Below, in pieces: positions 51,047-59,122 of a stretch of 64,000 bases of DNA. Both the position numbers and the translations under genes were made by a program. The notes beneath the pieces were generated by a model that saw only the letters and a program-made list of their open reading frames with translations, searched no databases and had not been told where the DNA came from. The stretch's first letter is position 1; each line of letters begins with the position of its first letter. Source of the stretch: CAYPGJ01 sp964638515 (GTDB lineage Bacteria; Planctomycetota; Phycisphaerae; Phycisphaerales; UBA1924); NCBI GenBank assembly GCA_964638515.1, contig CAZWZL010000007.1, positions 10,113 through 74,112 of the forward strand, given 5' to 3'.

Positions 51047-51733
51047 TCAGCGACGACGCCGCAGACCGACGAGCCCCGCCAGACCCAGCAACGCCGCGCC
51101 GCCGGGCGTTGGAATCTGGCTGAAGGTCTGACGTATGAAGGACGTCGTGGCCGTGCCGCTGGCGCCATTCGCGAACAGCTGGAAGTTCTTGATGACATTG
51201 ATCTCGAGGACCGGCGCGAACACGATGCTCTGGTTGAGCACCCACTGGCCCTGCGGCATGCTTCCGTCAGCCATGACGAGCATGTTGCCCAGGGGGGCGC
51301 CGTTGGCCTGGTTGAACATCGACTCGGCCACCTTGGCAAACGAGCCGGCGCCCGTCGCGGTGCCGTTGAAGCCGAGGTGTGCATCGACGATTCGGAAGCC
51401 CTGCGCCGCGAACGGCGCGAGGATCTGGGCCCGGTAGCCGATGTTGAATCCGGTGCTCGCCGCGTCGCCCGGAACGTCGTTCCACGCGCCGACAAGGTCG
51501 AATCCGATGCCGTTGAGCCCAAAGTTCACGGCTCGGACCGTGACCTGGTTCGCGGCGATCCCGAACGGCGTGAAGAAGTCCATGTGGAACTCCTTGTCGC
51601 CGACGATGAAGCTATTGCCGATCAACTGATTCATCGTCACGTTGCCGCTGCTGATGTCGATCACGGCCGCAACGCTGCTCGTCGCCGCGCAGAGCGCGCC
51701 CGCGAGCACAACCAAACCCATTCGCTGAGACAT
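51047..51733 (-). CDS. Exported PEP-CTERM-like surface protein
   Basis: A 228-residue protein. ATG 51733 follows GGGAGG and starts a signal peptide ending ATSSVAA. The body is a beta-rich domain with phrases such as VRAVNFGLNGIGFDLVGAWND and KVAESMFNQANGAPLGNM, which I cannot assign. The tail is IPTPGGAALLGLAGLVGLRRRR: a PTPG motif, hydrophobic segment and Arg cluster, i.e. the planctomycete form of PEP-CTERM for exosortase-type processing. It has its own upstream region of 478 bases and ends in the strong minus-strand terminator at 50923. Confidence 0.82.
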   Translation of the reverse strand: MSQRMGLVVLAGALCAATSSVAAVIDISSGNVTMNQLIGNSFIVGDKEFHMDFFTPFGIAANQVTVRAVNFGLNGIGFDLVGAWNDVPGDAASTGFNIGYRAQILAPFAAQGFRIVDAHLGFNGTATGAGSFAKVAESMFNQANGAPLGNMLVMADGSMPQGQWVLNQSIVFAPVLEINVIKNFQLFANGASGTATTSFIRQTFSQIPTPGGAALLGLAGLVGLRRRR

Positions 51734-52211
51734 GTTCCTTCGCCTCCCTATCTCTCCCTCGAACACAACGCCGCCTGTCCGGGACTTCAGACCGAAGACC
51801 GGGCATTGCGCGCGTGCGTATTTGCGTTCGTGGGACACGTGTTTCTTCCTCTTCCCAGCGGCCTGCGCCGCTGCCCGGCATCTGCCGGACGCTTAAGAAT
51901 GTACCCTGAATTCGGGGCTGGACGCAACGGATACTTGAGAAATAACCCCACATTTTCGCCACATCAAAGGCGCTATTTCCGGGGGGATACCCCTCGCCCG
52001 AGATTCCGTGGACTGGGCGCGCCCCAAGGCCTTCCGCCGTCCGAAAACCCCCCCAGATTGACATCGCACTCGGCCAAACTTCTCTCCTTCCATCCTCGTA
52101 CTCCCTCTAGAAGCCCTTCAGAACACCTCGATCGTCCGATGAAAGGTTCCCGGGAGCCGCTCCCTCGCACCTCGTAGAATCACGCAATCTCTCTCAGAGG
52201 ACCCCCAACCC
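51734..52211. other. Intergenic region between the divergent 51733 gene and glmS
   Basis: No gene is seen. It holds a candidate promoter for the PEP-CTERM gene (51898-51927), a motif TGTGGCGA..TGGGGTTAT on the minus strand (51942-51963) shared with the 54767 gene, and a lone TTGACA (52058) without a -10 on the glmS side. I saw no glmS-ribozyme-like sequence. Confidence 0.45.
51898..51927 (-). promoter_or_regulatory. Candidate promoter of the 51733 PEP-CTERM gene
   Basis: TTGCGT (51922-51927), an 18-nt spacer and TACATT (51898-51903) on the minus strand, leaving a long leader of about 160 bases. Confidence 0.35.
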
Positions 52212-54056
52212 ATGTGCGGAATCGTCGCCTACGTCGGATCCAAGCCAGCCCTACCCCTGCTTCTCGAGGGCCTGAAGCGGCTCGAGTACCGCGGATACGA
52301 CTCCGCCGGCGTGGCGATCCTCTCGCCCTCCCATCGCCTCAAGGTCGTACGGGCCGTGGGCCGGGTCGCGAACCTCGAAAACCGCATCGGGGACCATGCC
52401 ACGCTTCCCGGCTGCTCCGGGATCGCACACACCCGCTGGGCCACTCACGGCGGCGTGACCGAGCCCAACGCTCACCCTCACCGCGACGACCGCCACGGCA
52501 TCGCGCTTATCCACAACGGCATCATCGAGAACTACACCTCTCTTCGGACCTACCTGGAAGATCGTGGACACGTATTCACCTCGGAAACCGACACCGAGGT
52601 GCTGACGATGCTCATCTCCGAGTTGTACGACCCGACGAACGGGCTGGACCTCGAAGCGGCCGTGCAATCCGCGCTCCGTGAAGTGACCGGCGCCTACGCC
52701 ATCGCCGTGATCTGCGAGAAGGAGCCCGGCGTGCTCGTGTGCGCCCGCAAGGGCTCACCGCTGATGATCGGGATCGGGTCTGGCGAGCACGTGGTGGCCT
52801 CCGACCCGTCGGCCATCGTGGCGCACGCGAATCAGGCCATCGCCCTCGAGGATTACCAGGTGTGCCGGCTCACCGCGGAAGGGATCAGAACCTCGACCAT
52901 CGACAACGTTCCGGTGACGCCGAAGGTGCTTGAACTCGAGATGGAACTCGAGCAGATCGAGCTCGGCGCCTTCCCCCATTTCATGCTCAAGGAGATCTTC
53001 GAGCAGCCCGCCTCCCTCACGCAGACGATGCGGGGGCGGATCGACCTTCGCGAATCCCGCGTCGTGCTCGGCGGCGTCGGTCAGTACGCCCGCGAACTCG
53101 TGAAGGCCCGCCGGTTCATCCTCACGGCGCAGGGCACCGCGCTCCACGCCGCGATGATCGGTCGCTACCTCTTCGAGGATCTCGCGAAGGTTCCCGCAGA
53201 GACGGAGTACGCCTCCGAGTTCCGGTACCGCAATCCGATCATCGAGGACGGCACGGTCGTGGTCGCCGTCTCGCAGTCCGGCGAGACCGCTGACACGCTC
53301 GCAGCGCTCCGCGAGGCCAAGGACCGCGGCGCACTCGCGTTGGGCGTCGTGAACGTCGTCGGATCCACCATCTCCCGCGACACCGACGCGGGCGTGTATC
53401 TCCGAGTGGGCCCCGAAATCGGCGTCGCCTCCACCAAGGCGTTCACCGGGCAGGTGGCGGTGCTCACGCTTCTCGCGCTGTTCCTCGGGCGCCGGCGATT
53501 CATGTCCACCGACCAATGCGCGACGACGCTCGCTGCGCTGGAGAAGCTGCCCAACGCCATCTCGACCGCTCTCGAGATGTCCGACCACATCCGCAAGGTG
53601 ACGGAGCGTTACGTTGACCGGGAGAACTGGCTATTCCTCGGGCGCGGCTACAACTACCCCGTCGCCCTCGAGGGCGCCCTCAAGCTCAAGGAGATCTCCT
53701 ATATCCACGCCGAGGGCATGCCGGCGGCAGAGATGAAGCACGGCCCCATCGCGCTGATCAATGACGGCATGCCCTGTGTCTTCATCGCCAACAAGGGCTC
53801 GCAGTACGAAAAGGTGATCTCGAATATCCAGGAGGTTCGCTCGCGAGGCGGGCACGTCATCGCTGTAGCCACGCACGGCGACCATGAGATCAAGAATCAC
53901 GCGGAGGATGTCTTCTACATCCCCGAAGTTCCTGAGCCGCTGTCTCCCATGCTCACCGTGATCCCGCTGCAGCTGATGGCGTACCACGCGGCGGTTTTGC
54001 GGGGCCACGACGTGGACAAACCCCGCAATCTGGCCAAGAGCGTCACTGTGGAGTGA
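52212..54056 (+). CDS. glmS: Glutamine--fructose-6-phosphate aminotransferase (isomerizing) GlmS
   Basis: GlmS makes glucosamine-6-phosphate from fructose-6-phosphate and glutamine, the first step of UDP-GlcNAc synthesis. The 614-residue protein has the N-terminal nucleophile Cys2 (MCGIVAYVG), then ARRWATHGGVTEPNAHPH-type glutaminase motifs (HTRWATHGGVTEPNAHPH), and two SIS domains with VVAVSQSGETADTLAALREA and HAEGMPAAEMKHGPIALI. The C-terminus KSVTVE is canonical. No ribozyme or other leader element was recognised upstream. Its transcript ends at the terminator at 54102. Confidence 0.97.
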   Translation: MCGIVAYVGSKPALPLLLEGLKRLEYRGYDSAGVAILSPSHRLKVVRAVGRVANLENRIGDHATLPGCSGIAHTRWATHGGVTEPNAHPHRDDRHGIALIHNGIIENYTSLRTYLEDRGHVFTSETDTEVLTMLISELYDPTNGLDLEAAVQSALREVTGAYAIAVICEKEPGVLVCARKGSPLMIGIGSGEHVVASDPSAIVAHANQAIALEDYQVCRLTAEGIRTSTIDNVPVTPKVLELEMELEQIELGAFPHFMLKEIFEQPASLTQTMRGRIDLRESRVVLGGVGQYARELVKARRFILTAQGTALHAAMIGRYLFEDLAKVPAETEYASEFRYRNPIIEDGTVVVAVSQSGETADTLAALREAKDRGALALGVVNVVGSTISRDTDAGVYLRVGPEIGVASTKAFTGQVAVLTLLALFLGRRRFMSTDQCATTLAALEKLPNAISTALEMSDHIRKVTERYVDRENWLFLGRGYNYPVALEGALKLKEISYIHAEGMPAAEMKHGPIALINDGMPCVFIANKGSQYEKVISNIQEVRSRGGHVIAVATHGDHEIKNHAEDVFYIPEVPEPLSPMLTVIPLQLMAYHAAVLRGHDVDKPRNLAKSVTVE

Positions 54057-54101
54057 GCACGCGACGCGCTCGGCGCCCATCCCGCCGCGCCATGTCGACA
54101 G

Positions 54102-54134
54102 AACAAAAAGGCCCGCCCCTTTCGGGACGGGCCT
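54102..54134. terminator. Bidirectional terminator between glmS and the 54171 gene
   Basis: AGGCCCG and CGGGCCT, extended by CCC/GGG past one mismatch, form a stem with a 4-nt loop. The minus strand has TTTTTGTT, favouring termination of the 54171 gene; the plus-strand tract is poor. Confidence 0.8.
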
Positions 54135-54170
54135 CTGCTCTACTGGTCAGTGGTCCGCTGTCTTTTCGTC

Positions 54171-54767
54171 TTAGCGACGACGACGCAGGCCGGCGACGCC
54201 CGCGAGCCCGAGCAGCGCCGCAGCGCCGGGGGTCGGGATGACGCGACCGACATACAGGTTGTCGAGCGTCGACCACGCGTTGGCGGGGGTGTCAGCCGCG
54301 TCGATCAGAATGCTCGTGATCGTCACGCCGCTGGTGAAGCCCGTGAAGTCGCTGGCCGAGGTCGAATTGAACACGCGAGACTGGCCATCGCTCAGGTTGA
54401 TCGTGACCTGCGTGGGAATCGCCTGGAAATTGATGTCCGTGGCCCACATGTTGCCGCCGACAGCCGTGGGGCCGCCGCCGGTGAAGGTCACGAGGATCGC
54501 GTCCAACGCGGAGTCCGTCGAGATCAGGCCCGGGTCGTTGAACAGATTGTTCGAGCCGGGGCCTGTCGCCGAGATCGTGTACGCGAAGCCGTTGCCCGAG
54601 AAGTTCAGGCTGGGGACGGCGCCGGGGGCGACGCCCGCGAAGCCTTCCAGGTAGAAGCCCGGAGCCAGCTGCGCGAGGAACGAGGCCTGCGTCGTGAACA
54701 CCGTGGCCGAAGAGGCGCCGGCGAAGGCAGCGCCCGCAGCAGCCGCAACAAAAGCAAACTTCGTCAT
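54171..54767 (-). CDS. Exported PEP-CTERM-like surface protein
   Basis: A 198-residue protein. ATG 54767 has GGGAGGG upstream, and begins a signal peptide MTKFAFVAAAAGAAFAGASS. The body resembles the fibrinogen-like or PEP-CTERM anchor-associated beta-sandwich proteins: FYLEGFAGVAPGAVPSL, NFSGNGFAYTISATGPGS, TSASDFTGFTSGVTITSI. The tail is PTPGAAALLGLAGVAGLRRRR, the same sorting signal as in the 51047 and 40582 proteins. The function is unknown. Confidence 0.82.
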   Translation of the reverse strand: MTKFAFVAAAAGAAFAGASSATVFTTQASFLAQLAPGFYLEGFAGVAPGAVPSLNFSGNGFAYTISATGPGSNNLFNDPGLISTDSALDAILVTFTGGGPTAVGGNMWATDINFQAIPTQVTINLSDGQSRVFNSTSASDFTGFTSGVTITSILIDAADTPANAWSTLDNLYVGRVIPTPGAAALLGLAGVAGLRRRR

Positions 54768-54869
54768 TTGATCCCTCCCAAGCAGCGCCGCAAGCGTTTC
54801 GCGGCGGCTGGACGTGTTTCCCGTTCTCCGAATCAGCGGGACAACCCCACGATCGTGAACTCCCGGATC

Positions 54870-54893
54870 ATACCCCCAAATCATGTCGCCACA
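54870..54893 (-). promoter_or_regulatory. Upstream motif shared with the 51733 PEP-CTERM gene
   Basis: On the minus strand TGTGGCGA, nine bases, then TGGGGGTAT, followed by GATCC; TATGAT within it is a possible -10 (TTGTGG-16-TATGAT). The 51733 gene has TGTGGCGA, five bases, TGGGGTTAT. Confidence 0.3.
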
Positions 54894-55029
54894 AGCGCGT
54901 TTTTGCCGAGAACAGCAAATTACCAAACATCAAACGAACACCTTTGCCAATCCACGAATTCCGTTGCCGGCTGCGAAAGGGAAGAGGCCGCACGCCGATC
55001 TATAGTCCGATCACGCGCTGAATCTCCTC

Positions 55030-55947
55030 ATGCACCCCACGCTCAGTTCCATCCCGACGCCGACCTGGCTCGCCCTGAGCGACGTGATCCCCGCTTCGTG
55101 GGGCACGGACGCGGCGTCCATCGGCCTTCTGGTCGCCGGCATCGTCCTCTGGCTCGTCGGCGGGAGACTCATGAAGGCCGCCTCTGTCGTCACGTTTGCG
55201 ATGGTCGGCGCGGTTGTCGGATTCGCGGCCCCGGCCGAGTACTCCATCGACCTGCACCCGTTCCTCACTTCCGGGCTCGGCCTGGTCCTCGGCGCGTTCG
55301 CGGGCGGCTTGCTCTTCCGATTCACGATGGCGGGAGCGCTCGCTCTGGCCCTTGGGCTCGCCGCGACCGTGTGCGTGGGCGTCACTCGAGACCTCCCCGC
55401 GCGGGCCCCGGAGGCGACTCGCGCCATCGACACCTCTCGCTGGTTCGCGTCGACGACCGAAGACCCGGCCGTGTTCATCGCCCGGTCTTCCGAAGAAGCC
55501 TCGCCACGTTCGCAGAGCACCCAGGATTCCGCGCTCAACAGCGCGGTGCATCGCGTGGTCGGAGTGGTCCTGACTGCCTCCGATGACGCCGAGGCTCGTT
55601 GGAACACGCTGGAATCCGACGACCGCACCGCGCTTCGGCTCGGCGCGCTCGCCGGCATCGTCTTCGGATTCGGAATCGGTCTGATCGCCCCGCTCTTCGC
55701 CGGATCGGTCGTCACTTCAGCGATCGGCGTCGGGCTGGTGCTGGCCACGGGCGCCTCGCTCGCCGTGGCGCATGAGCTCCCGTTCGTTGAGCGGATTCCG
55801 GATTCGACGCAAGCCTGGGCCGTGCTCTGGCTTGCGCTGACCGCCGTCGGCGCCCTGCTTCAGTGCGCCCCGTCGGGCTCCAAACGGTCGTCACGCCGGC
55901 CACGCGGCGTGCCCAAGCCCGAGGCCCAGCCCGGCGCCGCTTCTTAG
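55030..55947 (+). CDS. Unknown multi-pass membrane protein
   Basis: No family is recognised. The 305-residue product has about seven hydrophobic segments (IGLLVAGIVLWLVGGRLM, SVVTFAMVGAVVGFAAPA, GLGLVLGAFAGGLLFRFTMAGALALALGLAA, LRLGALAGIVFGFGIGLIAPLFAGSVVTSAIGVGLVLATG), separated by a central hydrophilic stretch (about 120-200), and a basic C-terminal tail. The repeated G-rich helices resemble DUF4203-type membrane proteins, but this is weak. TATAGT at 55001-55006 may be its -10. It is convergent with nuoN and their stop codons overlap by four bases. Confidence 0.6.
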   Translation: MHPTLSSIPTPTWLALSDVIPASWGTDAASIGLLVAGIVLWLVGGRLMKAASVVTFAMVGAVVGFAAPAEYSIDLHPFLTSGLGLVLGAFAGGLLFRFTMAGALALALGLAATVCVGVTRDLPARAPEATRAIDTSRWFASTTEDPAVFIARSSEEASPRSQSTQDSALNSAVHRVVGVVLTASDDAEARWNTLESDDRTALRLGALAGIVFGFGIGLIAPLFAGSVVTSAIGVGLVLATGASLAVAHELPFVERIPDSTQAWAVLWLALTAVGALLQCAPSGSKRSSRRPRGVPKPEAQPGAAS

Positions 55948-57527
55948 TTGCGGATGGCGGGTTCTTCCTGCCCCTGCGCCACGGGAACCTCAGCTTCGGC
56001 GCTGCCCCCAGCCGTGATCTCAACCTCGACGACCTCCACCGCACGCACGCTCGCGCGTTGCAAGCCCCACACGAACGGCAACGCGGCCACGACGGAGGCG
56101 CCCGACAGGACTGTCGCCAGCGATCGCCCCCACAGCGCGGTCGGCCGCGCGCGTTCCGCGCCGCCATCTCGCTCGAAGTAGGCCGCGGAAACCAATCGAA
56201 GGTAATAGAACGCCCCGACCGCCGAGTTGAGGCCCATCACCACCACCAGCGCAATCTCGCCCGCCGACACCGCGGAGGTGAACAGGAAGAGCTTGGCAAA
56301 GAACCCGAGCAGCGGCGGGAAGCCGAGCAGCGACAGCGCGCTGAGCACGAATCCCCAGCCGACCCAGGGGCGTGCGCGACAGAGCCCGCGCAGGTCGTCG
56401 ATGGTCTCCAGTTCCACCGTCTCGCCATCGGCCCCGTGTCCGCGCTCCAGCGCCGCCAGCGCGCCGAACGCTCCCACGTTCATCAGCCCATAGCACAGCA
56501 TGTAGAACAACGACGCGCTCAACCCGTTCGACCACATCGAGTCGCCCGGCCCCGCCACCAGCCCCACAAGCATGTATCCGCTGTGCGCCACCGATGAATA
56601 CGCCAGCATCCGCTTCACGCTCGACTGCAGGAGCGCCATGGCGTTGCCCACGGTCATGGTGACCGCGGCCATCACCCAGATCACCACGCGGATCGCCTCG
56701 GGCATGCTCTCCGCGAACGCCCACCCCGCGCAGCTCAGGAGCAGCATCGCGGACACCAGCCCGGCCGCCTTCGGAGCAAACGCGAGATGCGCCGCCACAG
56801 GCGCGCTCGATCCCTCGTACACGTCCGCGGCGTAGAAGTGCATGGGCACCGCCGCCATTTTGAATCCCACCCCAACCAATGCGAGCACAAGCCCCGCCAC
56901 GCCCAAGGCTCCCGCTCTCCCCTCGGCAAACGCCGCGGCGATTCCCGGCAGCATCGTCGTTCCCGCGGCGCCGTACAGCAGGGCAAAGCCGTACAGGAAC
57001 ACCGCTGCGCCAAACGCCCCGAGAAAGAAGTACTTCACCGCCGATTCGCCCGACCGTTGACGGGACGTCGACAGCGCCACCATCACGTACGTCGGAAGGC
57101 TCGTCAGTTCGAGCGCGAGAAACAGCCAGATGAGATCATCGGCCGACGCGCACAGCATCACGCCCATCAGGCTGAACAGGAAGAACGCGGCAAACTCCCC
57201 GCCCGTTGCTCGGATCGGATCGAACGCGGCCCTCCCGCCCGACACCGCGCGCTCGTAGCCCCGATCCACGGACCCCGCGAGCACCAGCGTCAGCAGCAGA
57301 CCCACCACGGCGACCATCGTCTTCACATAGGGCGTCAACCCCGGCAGCAGCCCCACCCGACCCTCCGTGGTCATGGCCAGCACGCCGGCGATGACCAGCG
57401 AAAGACCCGTGACCCACCACACCAGCCGACGCATCGCCGCGTTGTGAGAGACGCCGAGCAGCATCACGACGCACGCCGCAGTGAACAGCGCGATCTCCGG
57501 GCGAATGACGGCAAGCCTCTCGATCAC
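55944..57527 (-). CDS. nuoN: NADH-quinone oxidoreductase subunit N
   Basis: NuoN is an antiporter-like proton-pumping subunit of complex I. At 527 residues with about 14 helices it is somewhat longer than usual (about 480). Conserved elements are AFFLFSLMGVMLCASADDLIWLF-type helix TM5 (with ELTSLPTYVMVAL), the lysine of FKMAAVPMHFYAADVYEGSSAPVAA, and VKRMLAYSSVAHSGYMLVGL. The start is GTG at 57527, overlapping the nuoM stop (GTGA). It is the last gene of nuoJKLMN. Confidence 0.94.
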   Translation of the reverse strand: MIERLAVIRPEIALFTAACVVMLLGVSHNAAMRRLVWWVTGLSLVIAGVLAMTTEGRVGLLPGLTPYVKTMVAVVGLLLTLVLAGSVDRGYERAVSGGRAAFDPIRATGGEFAAFFLFSLMGVMLCASADDLIWLFLALELTSLPTYVMVALSTSRQRSGESAVKYFFLGAFGAAVFLYGFALLYGAAGTTMLPGIAAAFAEGRAGALGVAGLVLALVGVGFKMAAVPMHFYAADVYEGSSAPVAAHLAFAPKAAGLVSAMLLLSCAGWAFAESMPEAIRVVIWVMAAVTMTVGNAMALLQSSVKRMLAYSSVAHSGYMLVGLVAGPGDSMWSNGLSASLFYMLCYGLMNVGAFGALAALERGHGADGETVELETIDDLRGLCRARPWVGWGFVLSALSLLGFPPLLGFFAKLFLFTSAVSAGEIALVVVMGLNSAVGAFYYLRLVSAAYFERDGGAERARPTALWGRSLATVLSGASVVAALPFVWGLQRASVRAVEVVEVEITAGGSAEAEVPVAQGQEEPAIRN

Positions 57528-59122
57528 CGCGACGCCTCCTCAACCACGATTCCAGCCGTCTGGGCTGCAGCCTCTCCCGACCGCGCCGCATCGACTCCCG
57601 CCAACGTCACCCCAACCGGCGCTTCCAGCGCGCGGAGCACCGGCGTCGGGTACACGCCCAGAATCAGGCACGCCAGCGCCAACGGCGCGAGCACGCCGAT
57701 CTCACGGCGCGACAAATCGGCAACGACGTGATCCTGCGCACCGTGATGGTCACTCCCGTGCCCCCCGGGCTCTCGCAGGGGACCAAACACAATGGCCCCA
57801 ACCATGTAGAGCAGGTACATGGCCGCGATGATCATGCCCACGCCCGCGATGGCCGCGTACCAGGGCCCGAGCGGCCCGGCCGTCCCGCCGACGCCGAACG
57901 TCGCTCCGCTCGTGTACGCCCCCATGAGGCACATGATCTCGCTGATGAAGCCGTTGAGCCCGGGAAGGCCGACCGACGCCATCGTGAAGAACACCATGAA
58001 GAACGACCAAACGGGCATCCGGCGCGCCAGCCCGCCCACCTCGTCGAGGCTGCGCGTGTGGTACCGCTCGTACATCATGCCGACGCAGAAGAACAGCGCG
58101 CCCGTGCTCAGGCCGTGATTGATCATGTACAGCACCGACCCGGCGGCGCCCACGGCGTTCAGGGAGAACAGCCCGAGGACGCAGAACCCGAGGTGCGCCA
58201 CCGAGGAATATGCGACGAGCTTCTTGACGTCTCGCTGCACCCAGCAGATCAGCCCGCCGTACAGGATGCCCACGATCGACACACCCGCGATCCAGGGCGC
58301 CCATGAGATCACGGCGTCCGGAACGAACGGCAGCACGAATCGGTAGAGCCCGTAGGTGCCCAGCTTGAGCAGCACGCCCGCCAGCACCACGGAGCCGGCC
58401 GTGGGCGCCTCGGTGTGCGCCAGCGGCAGCCACGTGTGCACGGGGAACAGGGGCGTCTTCACCGCAAACCCCGCAAGCATGGCGCCGAGCACCCAGGCCT
58501 GTTCCGACGGGCTCAGCCCCCGCGCGGCCGCCATCAGCGCGTCGATTGAAAAGTCCCATGCACCATGGCGAGCCGCGTGCGCCCAAGCCACGTACACCAG
58601 GCCCGCCAGCGTGAGGATCGAGCCCGCAAACGTGAACAGGAAGAACTTGATCGCGGCGTATCGCCGGTTCGTGCTCCCGAACAGCGAGATCAGCACGAAC
58701 ATCGGGATCAGCGTGAACTCGAACCCGACGTAGAACGTCACGATGTCTCGCGCCACAAAGACCGCGGCCATCGCGCCCTGCAACGCCATCAACCACCCGT
58801 AGAACGCCCGCTCCCGCTCGGTGATCGCCGAGTATGAGCCGATCACGCACAGCGGCGCGAGGAACCCGGCCAGGAGGAGCAGCATCGCGGCCACCCCGTC
58901 AACTCCCAGCAGGATCGACGGCGCGCCCTCACCGCCAAGCGCATACGCCGCGGCGAGCTGAAACGCGCCCGCCCGCGACCAATCGAACATGAGCACCGCC
59001 GCGAGCGTGACGCCCAGAAACACCAGCGAGCCGATGGTCGCCAGCCGGCGCGCCATATGCGCCGGCCACGCCGCGATGGCCAGTCCGAACAACACGGGTA
59101 GGACAATGCTGAGCAGCAGCAT
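57524..59122 (-). CDS. nuoM: NADH-quinone oxidoreductase subunit M
   Basis: A 532-residue antiporter-like subunit with 14 helices. ATG 59122 overlaps the nuoL stop (ATGA), and longer frame is rejected. The N-terminal helix is MLLLSIVLPVLFGLAIAAW; the conserved core is YVGFEFTLIPMFVLI, the charged AGFAVKTPLFPVHTWLPLAHTEAP and VKKLVAYSSVAHLGFCVLGL. A His/Asp/Gly-rich loop (GHGSDHHGAQDHVV) appears near residue 460. It overlaps nuoN by GTGA. Confidence 0.95.
   Translation of the reverse strand: MLLLSIVLPVLFGLAIAAWPAHMARRLATIGSLVFLGVTLAAVLMFDWSRAGAFQLAAAYALGGEGAPSILLGVDGVAAMLLLLAGFLAPLCVIGSYSAITERERAFYGWLMALQGAMAAVFVARDIVTFYVGFEFTLIPMFVLISLFGSTNRRYAAIKFFLFTFAGSILTLAGLVYVAWAHAARHGAWDFSIDALMAAARGLSPSEQAWVLGAMLAGFAVKTPLFPVHTWLPLAHTEAPTAGSVVLAGVLLKLGTYGLYRFVLPFVPDAVISWAPWIAGVSIVGILYGGLICWVQRDVKKLVAYSSVAHLGFCVLGLFSLNAVGAAGSVLYMINHGLSTGALFFCVGMMYERYHTRSLDEVGGLARRMPVWSFFMVFFTMASVGLPGLNGFISEIMCLMGAYTSGATFGVGGTAGPLGPWYAAIAGVGMIIAAMYLLYMVGAIVFGPLREPGGHGSDHHGAQDHVVADLSRREIGVLAPLALACLILGVYPTPVLRALEAPVGVTLAGVDAARSGEAAAQTAGIVVEEASR

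Noticed and set aside
51734..52211. A glmS ribozyme or leader riboswitch upstream of glmS
   Set aside because: I found no recognisable ribozyme core; the region lacks the conserved sequence and is on the wrong phylogenetic background.
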